Positions 1 through 9,862 are shown, counted from the first letter of the stretch. The stretch is DNA of 55,480 nucleotides from an uncultured Muribaculaceae bacterium (GCA_944321685.1 CALUMH010000019.1:1-55480); one strand, 5' to 3'. Notes: a model not told the origin generated them from the letters alone. Made by a program: numbers and translations.

Positions 1-188
1 CCATTGCACCTGATAGCCTCTTTCTTTGTCAGGAGGCTCTCTATCATTTCTTTGGTGAAGCCGATGGCTGCGCACAGTTTCTCCATTCTCAGCATCTCCC
101 TGAGCATCGGAAACCATTTGAACGCCTTTTCAAGGATAGCATTCAGCCGTGATATTTCCTTGTCTTTGGCTCCAAGTTCCTGATTATG
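1..188 (-). pseudogene. Relaxase (MobV/Pre-like) C-terminal fragment, runs off the left edge
   Basis: One minus-strand frame stays open from about 188 to the window edge. It reads as a charged, partly helical segment that includes KEISRLNAILEKAFKWFPML and, further on, EKLCAAIGFT. From memory this resembles the C-terminal region of plasmid recombination/mobilisation proteins (MobV/Pre family) of Bacteroidales. No start codon or RBS precedes it, and the tRNA-Lys terminator lies directly upstream, so it looks like a truncated remnant rather than a working gene. It sits just past the 3' end of tRNA-Lys, a common insertion site for integrative elements. The family call rests on pattern memory only. 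Confidence 0.35.
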
Positions 189-213
189 GGGCCAGCGGAT
201 TTTTTGAATTGAC

Positions 214-257
214 GAAAAAATAAGGCGCATCGCTTATTGCGACACGCCCTTTTTATT
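214..257 (-). terminator. Terminator of tRNA-Lys(TTT)
   Basis: Nested hairpin just past the tRNA 3' end. The outer arms pair GGCG with CGCC and are flanked by A and T runs; the inner arms pair TCGC with GCGA around a 5-nt loop. Read on the minus strand it ends in a T-run, as an intrinsic terminator should. Confidence 0.6.
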
Positions 258-258
258 T

Positions 259-334
259 TGGTGATCCGCTTGGGGCTCGAACCCAAGACCCCATCCTTAA
301 AAGGGATGTGCTCTACCAGCTGAGCTAGCGAATC
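259..334 (-). tRNA. tRNA-Lys (anticodon TTT)
   Basis: The minus strand folds as a full cloverleaf. The acceptor arm pairs GATTCGC (5') with GCGGATC (3'); the T-arm reads GGGTTCGAGCCC; the anticodon loop is CTTTTAA. The discriminator is A and CCA is encoded (259-261). It has its own promoter upstream and a hairpin terminator downstream. Confidence 0.95.
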
Positions 335-349
335 TCCTTAAAAGCGATG

Positions 350-381
350 CAAAGGTACTGCCTTTTGTCGAAACTGCCAAA
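350..381 (-). promoter_or_regulatory. tRNA-Lys(TTT) promoter
   Basis: On the minus strand, TTTG (378-381), a 20-nt spacer and TACCTTTG (350-357) match the Bacteroidota housekeeping promoter (-33 TTTG, -7 TAnnTTTG). The 5' end of the tRNA is 15 nt downstream. Confidence 0.8.
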
Positions 382-473
382 TTTTTTGCAAACTTTTTTG
401 TGTTGTGCAACCAATTTTGTTCGATTTACCCTAATATGCAGCCTTTTTGAATGGTATATCGAGGTTATTTTTA

Positions 474-481
474 TACCTTTG
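474..481 (+). promoter_or_regulatory. Probable gltX -7 box
   Basis: TACCTTTG matches the Bacteroidota -7 consensus and lies 27 nt before the gltX ATG. A TTTG lies farther upstream (446-449), but at 24 nt the spacing is longer than usual, so only the -7 element is firm. Confidence 0.55.
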
Positions 482-508
482 CACGTTGTTTTTAATCTTT
501 TAGCGATT

Positions 509-2044
509 ATGGAAAATAAAGTAAGAGTTCGTTTTGCTCCGTCTCCCACCGGCCCGTTGCATATAGGCGGTGTGCGCACGGCACTATATAATTACCTGTT
601 TGCCCGTCAGAACGGCGGCGAAATGATATTGCGCATCGAAGATACCGACTCCAACCGCTTTGTACCTGGTGCCGAAGATTACATTAACGAGGCTTTGGCG
701 TGGTTGGGCATCAAAATAGACGAGGGGGTGCGCGACGGTGGCGAATACGGACCTTACAAACAGTCGGAGCGCCGAGATATTTACCGCCATTATGTAAAGG
801 AGTTGTGCGACAACGGGCGTGCGTATGTGGCATTTGACACTCCCGAAGAACTTGAGGCAAAGCGTAAAGAAATGCCGAATTTCCAATATGACGCATCAAC
901 TCGCGGCGGTATGCGCAATTCTCTTTCTCTTTCGCAGGAGGAAACCGACCGCCTCATGGCCGAAGGTGCCACCTACGTGGTGCGTTTCAAGGTAGAACCG
1001 GGGCAAGACATCGAAGTTGACGACCTAATTCGCGGCAAGGTTGTTATTAATTCGTCAATTCTTGATGACAAGGTGCTTTACAAGAGTGCCGACGACCTGC
1101 CCACTTACCATCTCGCAAACATTGTTGACGACCACTTGATGAAAATCACGCACGTGATACGTGGCGAAGAGTGGTTGCCGTCGGCTCCGTTGCACGTATT
1201 GCTTTACGAGGCATTCGGCTGGCGCGATACCATGCCGCAATTTGTTCACCTGCCGCTGTTGCTCAAACCCGACGGCAAGGGAAAACTTAGTAAGCGCGAC
1301 GGTGACCGCCTGGGATTCCCGGTGTTCCCGCTCGAATGGCACGACCCGAAGTCGGGCGAAATATCTTCGGGATACCGTGAAGCCGGATACTTGCCCGAGG
1401 CCGTAATTAATTTCCTTGCGCTGCTTGGTTGGAATCCGGGTGACGACCGTGAAATAATGTCGATGGACGAACTGGTGCGTGATTTCTCGTTTGCGCATTG
1501 TTCCAAGAGCGGTGCCAAATTCGACTTCGAGAAAGGCAAGTGGTTCAATCACGAATATATAATGGCAAAACCCGATGCAGAACTTGCAGAATTGTTCAAG
1601 CCTGTTCTTGAGAAAAACGGCGTGGATGTAAGTTTGTTCAGTGACGAATATATTGCCAAGGTAGTCGGTTTGGTTAAAAACCGCGTGTCGTTGCTTGGCG
1701 AATTGTGGGCAAATGCCCGATTCTTCTTTGTGCCACCGACCGAATATGCCGAGAAGGATATCAAGAAACGATGGAAACCCGAGATGCCGCAAATCATGCG
1801 CGAACTCATAGAAGTGCTGAAGCAGGTTCCCGACTTCTCGTCGAAGCCTTGCGAGGAGGTGGTGCTTGCGTGGATTGCCGAAAAGGGTTACCACCTGGGC
1901 AACGTGATGAATGCTTTCCGCCTGACTGTAGTAGGCGAGTGCAAAGGCCCGCATATGTTTGACATTACCGAACTCATAGGCCGCGACGAAACCGTTGCAC
2001 GCGTGAGCCGGGGTATAGAAAACATTCGTCTTGCCGATGCTTAA
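509..2044 (+). CDS. gltX: Glutamyl-tRNA synthetase
   Basis: Charges tRNA-Glu with glutamate in the cytoplasm; class I aminoacyl-tRNA synthetase. The HIGH-type motif is PLHIGG near residues 15-20 and the KMSKS-type motif is KLSKR near residue 257. The length of 511 aa suits the family. The ATG at 509 is chosen because the family N-terminus ([12 protein letters not shown]) begins there and a -7 box lies just upstream; the open frame extends 54 codons further 5', but that stretch contains the promoter. First gene of a run with an outer-membrane protein and waaA; its stop overlaps the next start by 8 nt. Identification is secure. Confidence 0.97.
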   Translation: MENKVRVRFAPSPTGPLHIGGVRTALYNYLFARQNGGEMILRIEDTDSNRFVPGAEDYINEALAWLGIKIDEGVRDGGEYGPYKQSERRDIYRHYVKELCDNGRAYVAFDTPEELEAKRKEMPNFQYDASTRGGMRNSLSLSQEETDRLMAEGATYVVRFKVEPGQDIEVDDLIRGKVVINSSILDDKVLYKSADDLPTYHLANIVDDHLMKITHVIRGEEWLPSAPLHVLLYEAFGWRDTMPQFVHLPLLLKPDGKGKLSKRDGDRLGFPVFPLEWHDPKSGEISSGYREAGYLPEAVINFLALLGWNPGDDREIMSMDELVRDFSFAHCSKSGAKFDFEKGKWFNHEYIMAKPDAELAELFKPVLEKNGVDVSLFSDEYIAKVVGLVKNRVSLLGELWANARFFFVPPTEYAEKDIKKRWKPEMPQIMRELIEVLKQVPDFSSKPCEEVVLAWIAEKGYHLGNVMNAFRLTVVGECKGPHMFDITELIGRDETVARVSRGIENIRLADA

Positions 2045-3128
2045 ACGTGTTTACATATTGATAGCGGTGGCTTGCATGGCTGCCGCTATTCCTGTTTTTG
2101 CACAGCAGCAATTGCGATGGAGCGTGGATGCCGGGTCGGTTTTTGAAAACCGTGAAGGCGACGACTACTATTCGCCCGACCAAACCATCACATTCACACG
2201 CCTGTCGCCCGAGGTAGGCGTATCGCTGATGGGCGGACGGCACTTGCTGATGGGTGGTGTGTCGTGGTATCAGCCAATAGGTAACGGGTGGAAAGGATAC
2301 AAGTTGTCGCCGACGGTATATTACCGATACCTGTCGCCCACATGGCGCATCAGCCTGGGTATGCTGCCGCGCACACAACTTATAGAACAATTGCCGACGG
2401 TATTGATGAGCGATTCGCTGCGATATACCGAACCAAATATCCGCGGTGCTCTCATACAATATGTGCACCGGCGTGGATTTATGGAACTTGCACTTGACTG
2501 GCGCAGTTTGCAGACCGAGGAACAACGCGAGGCATTCAGCGTGTATTTCAACGGCCGTTGGTATGCCACAGGCCCGTTGATGCTTGGCGGCAGATTGCAA
2601 GTGAACCATCTTGCCAAGTCGCTTAATCCTACCCCCGACCAAAATGTGAACGACGACATATCGGTCAATCCATATGCAGGCCTTGACCTTGCCCGGTTCA
2701 CGCCACGGCTTGACAGCCTGAGTGTCACAGCCGGACTTATATTGCAACTTGAGCGCGACCGCGGCACCGGCGTGTGGCACCGTCCATATGGATTAACGTT
2801 TGATGCCATTGCCGAATGGCGTTTCCTTGGCATAGAAGAACACTTATATGTGGGGAAGAACTTATATCCGCTTTATCCTAAGTATGGCTCGTTGCTCAAT
2901 ATGGGGGATCCGAATTTCCAAGCAAAGGTGTATAGCCGTACCAATGTGAGGGCCTACATTTTCCGCAACCAATTCTTAAACCTGTATGCATCGCTCGACT
3001 TCCATTACACTCCCGACGCATTTGCATTCTGGCAGAAGATAGCCCTGCGCCTGTATATCGACGATCGGCTGTGGAGTGACCGACGCAATAAAGTATCACA
3101 CAACCAGTACCTTTGCAAATATTATTAA
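2037..3128 (+). CDS. Exported outer-membrane beta-barrel-like protein, unknown function
   Basis: 363 aa with a clear signal peptide (positively charged MLKR, hydrophobic core, cleavage near PVFAQQ). The mature part has alternating aromatic/hydrophobic and polar residues, many Tyr/Trp/Arg, and short strands separated by charged turns, as in Bacteroidales outer-membrane barrel proteins. I do not recognise a named family. The ATG at 2037 overlaps the gltX stop, so translation is probably coupled; waaA follows after 51 nt. The link with waaA makes an envelope role plausible, but that is inference. Confidence 0.8.
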   Translation: MLKRVYILIAVACMAAAIPVFAQQQLRWSVDAGSVFENREGDDYYSPDQTITFTRLSPEVGVSLMGGRHLLMGGVSWYQPIGNGWKGYKLSPTVYYRYLSPTWRISLGMLPRTQLIEQLPTVLMSDSLRYTEPNIRGALIQYVHRRGFMELALDWRSLQTEEQREAFSVYFNGRWYATGPLMLGGRLQVNHLAKSLNPTPDQNVNDDISVNPYAGLDLARFTPRLDSLSVTAGLILQLERDRGTGVWHRPYGLTFDAIAEWRFLGIEEHLYVGKNLYPLYPKYGSLLNMGDPNFQAKVYSRTNVRAYIFRNQFLNLYASLDFHYTPDAFAFWQKIALRLYIDDRLWSDRRNKVSHNQYLCKYY

Positions 3129-3179
3129 ACGCGGCGCATTAAACGCGCGGCATACATATTTTTATATATACTTGCCGTC

Positions 3180-4451
3180 ATGAACGTATTATACAACCTT
3201 GGCATAAACCTGTTAAAGTGGGGAGCAAAACTCGCTGCTTTACGGAACAAAAAGATAAAAAAAATGGTAGAAGGACAATCTTGCACCTTCAACCTGCTTG
3301 AAACCAAAATCAAAGCTGACGACCATCGAAAAACCGTGTGGATACACGCCGCATCGCTCGGAGAATTTGAACAGGGCCGCCCGTTGATTGAAATGATCAG
3401 GCGCAACCAACCCGATTATCGCATAGTGCTAACGTTCTTTTCCCCGTCGGGATATGAAATACGCAAGCATTACAAAGATGCTGACGTGGTATGCTATCTG
3501 CCTTTCGACACACCGGCCAACGCCAAACGGTTTCTCGACACAGTGTCGCCCGACATTGCCGTTTTCGTAAAATATGAATTTTGGGGCAATTATTTGCAGC
3601 AACTCGGCCGCCGTAATATTCCTACTTATATAATTTCATCTATCTTCCGCCGGGGACAAATATTCTTCCGCCCGTGGGGTGGTATGTTCCGCCGAATGCT
3701 CGACTGCTTTACGCGCATTTATGTTCAAGATGATGCTTCACGGCAATTGTTGGCATCGATAGGAGTGAGCGACGTGACTGTCGCCGGTGATACGCGTTTC
3801 GACCGTGTGAGCGACATACTTGCCTCGTGCAAGCCGTTCCCCATAGTCGAACGCTTTGCTTCCTCGTCACAGTTCACATTGATAATAGGTAGCTCGTGGC
3901 AACCCGATGAAGATATTGTCATACCATATTTCAACACGCACCCGGGCATGAAATTGATAATAGCACCGCATGAGTTTGATGACGAACGGTTGCAAGCCAT
4001 GAAGGAACGAATTACGCGCCCCACAGTTTTATACACCGAGGCGACCGAAGCCAAGGTTGCCGATGCCGACTGCCTGATTATAAATTGTTTCGGCATTCTG
4101 TCGTCATGTTACCGTTATGCCCGTGCAGCATACATTGGCGGAGGATTCGGTGCAGGCATACACAACTTAAACGAAGCTGCGGTATATGGCATTCCGGTGA
4201 TATTCGGCCCCAACCATTCAAAATTTAAGGAGGCACACGACCTGATAGAATGCGGTGGAGGTTTCACTATAACTGGGCATGATGATTTCGACCGTCTTGC
4301 CGACCGCTTGACTTCAGACGTGGAATTCCTTGCCGCAAGCGGCAACGCCGCAGGAACTTATATCAAGCAGCACCTTGGTGCCACCAAGCGCATATACAAC
4401 GAGCTATTCAGCACCACCACCTCGGGCAGAAAACATCAGATTTCAAAGTGA
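3180..4451 (+). CDS. waaA: 3-deoxy-D-manno-octulosonic acid (Kdo) transferase
   Basis: Transfers Kdo from CMP-Kdo to lipid A precursor at the cytoplasmic face of the inner membrane. The family hallmark is near residues 57-70 (WIHAASLGEFEQGRPLIE), followed by the acceptor-side Rossmann fold (FFSPSGYEI, VKYEFWGNYL) and the GT30-type donor-side domain (IIAPHEFDDERL, YIGGGFGAGIHNLNEAA, PVIFGPNH). 423 aa, the usual length. The N-terminus is hydrophobic and amphipathic, consistent with membrane association. kdsC, needed for Kdo supply, is 19 kb away. Convergent with the MutS-like gene (18 nt between stops). Confidence 0.95.
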   Translation: MNVLYNLGINLLKWGAKLAALRNKKIKKMVEGQSCTFNLLETKIKADDHRKTVWIHAASLGEFEQGRPLIEMIRRNQPDYRIVLTFFSPSGYEIRKHYKDADVVCYLPFDTPANAKRFLDTVSPDIAVFVKYEFWGNYLQQLGRRNIPTYIISSIFRRGQIFFRPWGGMFRRMLDCFTRIYVQDDASRQLLASIGVSDVTVAGDTRFDRVSDILASCKPFPIVERFASSSQFTLIIGSSWQPDEDIVIPYFNTHPGMKLIIAPHEFDDERLQAMKERITRPTVLYTEATEAKVADADCLIINCFGILSSCYRYARAAYIGGGFGAGIHNLNEAAVYGIPVIFGPNHSKFKEAHDLIECGGGFTITGHDDFDRLADRLTSDVEFLAASGNAAGTYIKQHLGATKRIYNELFSTTTSGRKHQISK

Positions 4452-4469
4452 GCGGCACATCTCGGGGCT

Positions 4470-6266
4470 TCACACTATGCCCATGTGCTGCATCAGGAAG
4501 TAAGCATTAAGGTTCCGGGCTATGCCATGGTGCAATGTATAGTCGAAACGTAGAGTGTCGCCATCGATTTCGGCTTCAAAGCAGCGGTTAAACACTTGAG
4601 CCGGGAAACGGTCGGCAAGTGTGCCGAGCACAAGGTCATGGGTGGCAATGATGCCAGCAATGTTCATGCCCACAAGTTTGCCCACAAGTGCAAGTGAACC
4701 CTTCTGCTTGTCGGCCGAATTTGTCCCTTTCAGTATCTCATCAAGGATTATAAGCATTCTTTCCCCGGCTGTGGCACGTGTTACAATCGTTTGCAACCGC
4801 CGCAACTCGGCGAAGAAATATGATTCGCCGTCGCTTAACGAGTCGGTGGTACGCAAGCCTGTGAAAAGAGATGCCCGGCTTACCACCATTTCAGCGGCAA
4901 ACACCGGTGCTCCCACAAGTGCCAACAGATAGTTTACACCCACTGTGCGCAGATAAGTGCTTTTGCCTGCCATATTCGCACCTGTCACAATCATGAAATT
5001 ACCGGCCGTCATGGCACTCACGTCATTGCAAACACAGCGGTCGCGAGCTATCAACGGATGCCCGAGTTGCTTGGCTTCGATTATAACCTTGCCTTCACGG
5101 TCGATTGCGGGGAATACGTAACCGGGATTACAGAATGTGAACGAGGCAAGAGCACACAACTCATCGATGTTGCCGAGCACGTCGTCCCATTCATCAATTT
5201 TCCCTGCATAATGTTTTGCCCATTTGGATACATTAAGCATTTGGCGATAATCCCATTGGAGCAAAGTGTTGAGTAATATGTAGCTGAGCCAGTTGTAACG
5301 TTGGTCAAGGTTTGACAGCAGCTGGGACAATTTTCGCGTTATGTCAGATGATTTTTCATCGCCGGTGCCGAGTCGTTGCTGCAATTGTTGCAGCAACGGA
5401 GAGGCAAACTGCTTTCGCTCTGTTTCATCGAGCAGGTCGTGGTATATGGATATGCGGTTGACGACACGTTCTACTTCGGCATGAATGCGCCCCACCATTT
5501 TCGACCCGGCAGCCGCTGTCAATATCGATGCTGTGGCAGCAGTTTCAATATATATTGCCACGTCGAGTCCTGCCAAGGCAAGAATTATAAGCATCAAGAT
5601 TGCAACGGGAAACAAGTATGCGGCAGCCCGTTGCCACCATTGCAGGTTCACTGGCCGCAATGATGGAGCACCGGAGTCGGTTGCTTTGCCTGCGTTGCGA
5701 GCCACAATGCCAAGTGCCTGAAACCGAGTCATGAAATCGGGCATGGCTGCAAGTTCGGCAACAGCTTTTTGTCGCTGTTCGATGTCGACTCCCACATTTT
5801 CCGGTTTTTGCAAGTTGCGGGCAAGCCGTTCACGCCCGCTGTGGGTGGCAGTCGCGTTCATCAAAGCAAAAAGCGACCGGTTCCCAAACAGGTCGAGGTC
5901 GTAACTGTAAGGGTGATGCGCATCGACATATTCGGTTCCGCCGTCAATTCCGTCAAGGTCAAGTTTCATGCGTCGAAGGTTATCGGTTGCCACTTGCTTC
6001 AAGGCTCGTTGCATTTCAAGTGCCGAGAACAGGCGGTTGTGCAATTTTACAAGGGCAAGAAACAGCACCACGCATACAATTACTAAGGCCGTGACAGCCT
6101 GCGTGTCTCCCCAAAGCCACCATGCACCCCCACAGGCAATTATCACAATCATCAGCCGCGCCCAAGATACCATAGCCGCACGTCGGGTCAAATGTGATAT
6201 TTCATTTTCGGTAACCTGTAATATATTATTATAATATCCGGCAGGGTCGTTGCTTATAGTTGGCAT
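4470..6266 (-). CDS. Membrane-anchored MutS-like ATPase (no mismatch-recognition domain)
   Basis: 598 aa. The C-terminal third is a MutS/ABC-type ATPase: Walker A GANMAGKST at about 427-435, then a Walker B/signature stretch (LSDGESYFFAELRRL, IILDEILKGT) and the switch His in IATHD. The N-terminus lacks the MutS mismatch-binding and connector domains. It carries two hydrophobic helices (about 35-75) and another hydrophobic pair (about 213-255), followed by a helical lever-like region. Such proteins are common in Bacteroidota and usually labelled 'DNA mismatch repair protein MutS', but membrane anchoring and the missing domains argue against canonical repair; the role is unknown. Last gene of the mtaB run, 59 nt after the GT2 gene. 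Confidence 0.85.
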   Translation of the reverse strand: MPTISNDPAGYYNNILQVTENEISHLTRRAAMVSWARLMIVIIACGGAWWLWGDTQAVTALVIVCVVLFLALVKLHNRLFSALEMQRALKQVATDNLRRMKLDLDGIDGGTEYVDAHHPYSYDLDLFGNRSLFALMNATATHSGRERLARNLQKPENVGVDIEQRQKAVAELAAMPDFMTRFQALGIVARNAGKATDSGAPSLRPVNLQWWQRAAAYLFPVAILMLIILALAGLDVAIYIETAATASILTAAAGSKMVGRIHAEVERVVNRISIYHDLLDETERKQFASPLLQQLQQRLGTGDEKSSDITRKLSQLLSNLDQRYNWLSYILLNTLLQWDYRQMLNVSKWAKHYAGKIDEWDDVLGNIDELCALASFTFCNPGYVFPAIDREGKVIIEAKQLGHPLIARDRCVCNDVSAMTAGNFMIVTGANMAGKSTYLRTVGVNYLLALVGAPVFAAEMVVSRASLFTGLRTTDSLSDGESYFFAELRRLQTIVTRATAGERMLIILDEILKGTNSADKQKGSLALVGKLVGMNIAGIIATHDLVLGTLADRFPAQVFNRCFEAEIDGDTLRFDYTLHHGIARNLNAYFLMQHMGIV

Positions 6267-6325
6267 TCCAGATAATTTTTTGAGTAAAGTTTCTTTTTTA
6301 CTGAGAATTTATCGAAGTCGTAAGG

Positions 6326-7354
6326 TTAATACCGACGGCGGTGGCGCAAATAGTAATCGATGATGATATTGCAGTTTGTACCGGGGAAAGTACCGAGCAG
6401 GTTCTTACCGGGGTATGAATTGTACTGTTTTTTCATTTTACGAAAGTCGTTATGCGCTTTGAGCACAGCACGGGCATTGCCCCATTGCAACTTGGCGATG
6501 AACATGAAAAATGCCAGCGTATCGTAAAGGCGGCGCACAAATAACATTCGGCGTCCTTCACCGGCGGGCATATTCTTGTGCATGAGTAGCAGGTTGTTGC
6601 GGAAGTTCAGATATGTCTTTCGCGGATTGCTTGCAGGCAGGCTTCCGCCGCCAAGGTGATAGACTGTGCTTTGCGGAACTACTGCCACACGCCCTCCGGC
6701 AAGATGCATACGCCAGCAAAGGTCGATTTCTTCCATGTGGGCAAAGAAACTGCGGTCAAGCCCGCCCAGGCTGAGATAGCTCTCGGTACGCACAAAAAGT
6801 GCCGCTCCCGACGCCCAAAACACGTCGGCCGGTGCACCGTCGTATTGCCCGCAGTCTTCTTCTATGCTGTCGAAAATCCGCCCCCGACAATAAGGAAATC
6901 CGTGGCAATCAAGAAAACCGCCTGCCGCTCCGGCATATTCAAATTTACGGCGGTCGGCATAAGACAATATTTTCGGTTGGCAAGCCATCACGTCGTCGTG
7001 CTGTTGCATATAATCAAGTATCGGTTCAATCCATCGGGGGGTGACCTCTACATCGCTGTTTAGCAGAACCGAGAAACGGTATTGCCGCAAGCGGCCTATT
7101 GCTTCGTTGTACCCGCCTGCGTATCCATAGTTTTCATTGAATGGCAAAACTTTCACTTCGGGGAAACGTTTTGTCAAGAGTTCAAGTGAATTGTCGGTGC
7201 TTCCGTTATCGGCGACTATCACGTCGGCAAGGTCGCCATTGGTATATTGGCACACCGAGGGCAGGAACTGTTCCAGCAGCTTTGCGCCGTTCCAGTTCAT
7301 TATTATAACTGCCGCGAGTTTGCGGCTTGGGAGTTCATTTGTCGTTTCCATCAT
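6326..7354 (-). CDS. GT2 family glycosyltransferase
   Basis: 342 aa. GT-A fold: VIIMNWNGAKLLEQFLPSV at the N-terminus, VIVADNGSTDNSLELL (nucleotide-sugar site), NYGYAGGYNEAIG, a DVEV metal-binding DxD-type stretch, then the C-terminal GAALFVRTESY and EEIDLCWRM with the catalytic acidic residues. It resembles rhamnosyltransferase-like enzymes that add sugars to surface polysaccharide; donor and acceptor are unknown. The ATG at 7354 is preferred over an upstream TTG and overlaps the acyltransferase gene by 20 nt. Cotranscription with a lipid A type acyltransferase suggests work on a lipid-linked glycan. Confidence 0.88.
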   Translation of the reverse strand: MMETTNELPSRKLAAVIIMNWNGAKLLEQFLPSVCQYTNGDLADVIVADNGSTDNSLELLTKRFPEVKVLPFNENYGYAGGYNEAIGRLRQYRFSVLLNSDVEVTPRWIEPILDYMQQHDDVMACQPKILSYADRRKFEYAGAAGGFLDCHGFPYCRGRIFDSIEEDCGQYDGAPADVFWASGAALFVRTESYLSLGGLDRSFFAHMEEIDLCWRMHLAGGRVAVVPQSTVYHLGGGSLPASNPRKTYLNFRNNLLLMHKNMPAGEGRRMLFVRRLYDTLAFFMFIAKLQWGNARAVLKAHNDFRKMKKQYNSYPGKNLLGTFPGTNCNIIIDYYLRHRRRY

Positions 7355-8267
7355 TTGCAACGGGTTTTACCTTGTGCTTCCACCTGTCGTGCGTCCACAG
7401 CCACAAAGCCGGATTTTCATTGATTTGCGTTTCAAGGCGACGGGCATATTCATCGCTTATTGAGTATTCGGGCCACGATTTCACATCATCGGTTATGAGG
7501 CGTATGTGGCAGTCGTAATATCCGCGGCGGCGGCGTTTCAACTCGAAATACAGCACCACGTAATCAAGTTTCCGTGCCAACAGCTCGCTGCCTGTTATTA
7601 TAGCTGTGTCATGGTTGAGGAAGCGTATCACGTGGTCGCTTTCATTGACCGAAGGGTGCTGGTCGCTCATGAAGCCGGTTATCGACAGTTTGCCGTCGCG
7701 CCGCAGCCTCAATAAGTCACGGAACACACTGTTCTTGGGGTGGCACGCGGTGTGGAAGCGATTACGTATTTTCAGGAAAAAAGCGTCGAACCACTTGTTT
7801 CTCAGCGGGCGGTAAACATTGCCGAACACCACATTGCCATCGGCACCGTGCCGCGACCACAGTGTTACCGATTGCAGCCATTCCCAATTGCCGTAATGGG
7901 CTGCATAAATGAGCATGGAACGACCTTCATCGAAGTAACGGTCGATAATTTCCACATCATGGAACACTATGCGGCGGCGCATCTGGCGGTCGCTTATGTG
8001 CAGCAATTTGATGGTTTCAACAAAATAATCGGCAAAAAAGTGGTAGAAATCGCTCTCGATGCGGGCAATTTCATCCTCACTTTTCCCGGGGAACGACTGC
8101 ACAAGATTACGCCTGACCACATTGCGGCGGTATCGAGCCACATGGTACACGAGCCAATATATGAAATCGGAAATCACATAAAGCACCCCCATCGGCAGCA
8201 AGGCCATCAAGTGCAGCAGCACATCGAGAGGGAAATATAATATTTTATTGTAACCCTGCTTGTTCAT
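7335..8267 (-). CDS. Lysophospholipid/lipid A acyltransferase (LpxL/HtrB-like)
   Basis: 310 aa. An N-terminal membrane helix (about 10-40) is followed by the LPLAT core with HYGNWE at 124-129, the HxxxxE/D catalytic motif of the LpxL/LpxM family, and the family end motif NPALWLWTHDRWKHK. Members add a secondary acyl chain to Kdo-lipid A from acyl-ACP at the inner membrane; here the role is taken from the family. Start and stop overlap mtaB by 4 nt (ATGA), so translation is coupled. An alternative is acylation of another Bacteroidota membrane lipid. Confidence 0.9.
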   Translation of the reverse strand: MNKQGYNKILYFPLDVLLHLMALLPMGVLYVISDFIYWLVYHVARYRRNVVRRNLVQSFPGKSEDEIARIESDFYHFFADYFVETIKLLHISDRQMRRRIVFHDVEIIDRYFDEGRSMLIYAAHYGNWEWLQSVTLWSRHGADGNVVFGNVYRPLRNKWFDAFFLKIRNRFHTACHPKNSVFRDLLRLRRDGKLSITGFMSDQHPSVNESDHVIRFLNHDTAIITGSELLARKLDYVVLYFELKRRRRGYYDCHIRLITDDVKSWPEYSISDEYARRLETQINENPALWLWTHDRWKHKVKPVANDGNDK

Positions 8268-9592
8268 ATAGCGATTGCTTTTCCTATTACTGTTTCAACG
8301 TCGTCGCTTATGCTTTCAAGGTTGACGACGGTTATGCAATTGGCCGATTTATCGTTCCTCGGCACTTCTACACGCAGATAATTGTCGGTGAAGCCGTGCA
8401 TCACATCGCTGCCATGTGCCGGGTGTTCCAGTAGTACAGGTCGGCAGGTGCCTATGAAACGAGAAGTGAAACGACGCAATTTTTTATCCGACAGTTGCAA
8501 CATAATCTCCACGCGTGCGTCTTTCTCGTGTTTGTCAACCACATGTCCGATGCGCAGCGCCACCGTGCCGGGGCGTTCGGAATAAGGAAATACGTGCAAC
8601 CGTGACACGTCGAGCGAAGTGATGAAGTTGCGTGACTGCTCGAATAGTTCCGCTGTTTCGCCCCTTGTGCCTACCATTACGTCAACACCGATAAATGCAT
8701 CGGGCATCACCGAGCGTATTTTCTCGATTTTCCGTGCATAAAGGGTCGTGTCGTAATGTCGGTGCATGAGCCGCAACACCTCATCGCTGCCGCTTTGCAG
8801 CGGTATGTGGAAATGTGGCATGAAACGGCGCGATGCGGCCACAAAGTCGATTACCTCATCGTCGAGCAAGTCGGGTTCGATCGATGAAATGCGGTATCGT
8901 TCTATGCCATCCACTTCATCAAGAGCTTTCACAAGGTCGATGAAACGCTCACCGGTATTTCTGCCGAAGTCGCCTATGTTCACTCCTGTGAGTACAATCT
9001 CTTTTCCGCCTTCGGCTGCCGCATTGCGGGCTTGTTCCACAAGCGAAGCAATGGTGCCGCTGCGGCTGCGTCCGCGGGCAAATGGGATGGTGCAATAGGT
9101 GCAGAAGTAGTCACACCCGTCCTGTACCTTCAGGAAATAACGAGTGCGGTCGCCACGTGAACAAGAGGGGCAGAAGTCGGTAAGTTCGCGGAAGCCATGC
9201 ACGTCAACCGTTTGGCTGGAGCGGTCGAGTTGCCACCTTCCGATAAGTTCGGCAATGCGGTTTTTCTTGTCGCTTCCCATCACTATGTTCACCCCGTCGA
9301 TGGCGGCCACTTCGTCGCTTTTAAGCTGTGCATAACAGCCTGTTACGATTATCAGTGCGCCCGGATAACTCTTGGCAAACTTGCGTATGGCTTGTCGGCA
9401 CTTCTTGTCGGCAAGCTCGGTTACGCTGCAAGTGTTCACTACGCATATGTCGGGTTCTTCGCCCGGCATGGCACGGCGTATGCCACAGTCGGCAAGTATC
9501 CGCTCCATGGTTGCGCTCTCCGAGAAATTAAGTTTGCAACCAAGCGTGTGGAACTGTACCGTGTAAAGGCCTGAAATCGACTTGTCGGTCAT
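8264..9592 (-). CDS. mtaB: tRNA t6A37 methylthiotransferase MtaB
   Basis: 442 aa radical-SAM enzyme that converts t6A37 to ms2t6A37 in tRNAs. The N-terminal UPF0004 domain carries three cysteines for one Fe-S cluster (HTLGCKLN, VNTCSVTE, VTGCYAQL). The radical-SAM motif is CDYFCTYC (C-x3-C-x2-C). A shortened TRAM-like C-terminus follows. 'LGCKLN' and the family layout favour MtaB over MiaB or RimO. The ATG at 9592 is chosen because the open frame upstream contains the probable promoter. First gene of a four-gene run. Confidence 0.93.
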   Translation of the reverse strand: MTDKSISGLYTVQFHTLGCKLNFSESATMERILADCGIRRAMPGEEPDICVVNTCSVTELADKKCRQAIRKFAKSYPGALIIVTGCYAQLKSDEVAAIDGVNIVMGSDKKNRIAELIGRWQLDRSSQTVDVHGFRELTDFCPSCSRGDRTRYFLKVQDGCDYFCTYCTIPFARGRSRSGTIASLVEQARNAAAEGGKEIVLTGVNIGDFGRNTGERFIDLVKALDEVDGIERYRISSIEPDLLDDEVIDFVAASRRFMPHFHIPLQSGSDEVLRLMHRHYDTTLYARKIEKIRSVMPDAFIGVDVMVGTRGETAELFEQSRNFITSLDVSRLHVFPYSERPGTVALRIGHVVDKHEKDARVEIMLQLSDKKLRRFTSRFIGTCRPVLLEHPAHGSDVMHGFTDNYLRVEVPRNDKSANCITVVNLESISDDVETVIGKAIAI

Positions 9593-9618
9593 CTTGTCTC
9601 TATATAAAAAATGTGCTG

Positions 9619-9626
9619 CAAAATTA
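9619..9626 (-). promoter_or_regulatory. Probable -7 box of the mtaB operon
   Basis: On the minus strand this reads TAATTTTG, a match to TAnnTTTG, 26 nt before the mtaB ATG. I see no well-spaced TTTG upstream. Confidence 0.5.
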
Positions 9627-9862
9627 CTCCTTTTCCTGCAAATATCAGCATATATAAATATGTGTCGGTGTTCCGAATGCCGAAATTTCATGACGCCGGC
9701 GACAAAATGTCATGTGAATGACAGCAAATGCCGGGTGAAGCATAAATTTACTTGATTTTGTAAACATGTTGATTTTCAGTGTATTAAATAAATATGTGTT
9801 AAATAAACAGGTTGTACAACATATTTTTTCTTGCCGAAGCGACGTTTTTTTCAAAAAAAATA

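Noticed and set aside
347..508. 54-codon N-terminal extension of gltX
   Set aside because: The stretch contains the gltX -7 box and part of the divergent tRNA promoter region; GltX homology begins at 509.
1055..1954. 299-codon minus-strand frame inside gltX
   Set aside because: Shadow frame: low-complexity His/Arg/Phe sequence with no motif, while gltX on the plus strand is certain.
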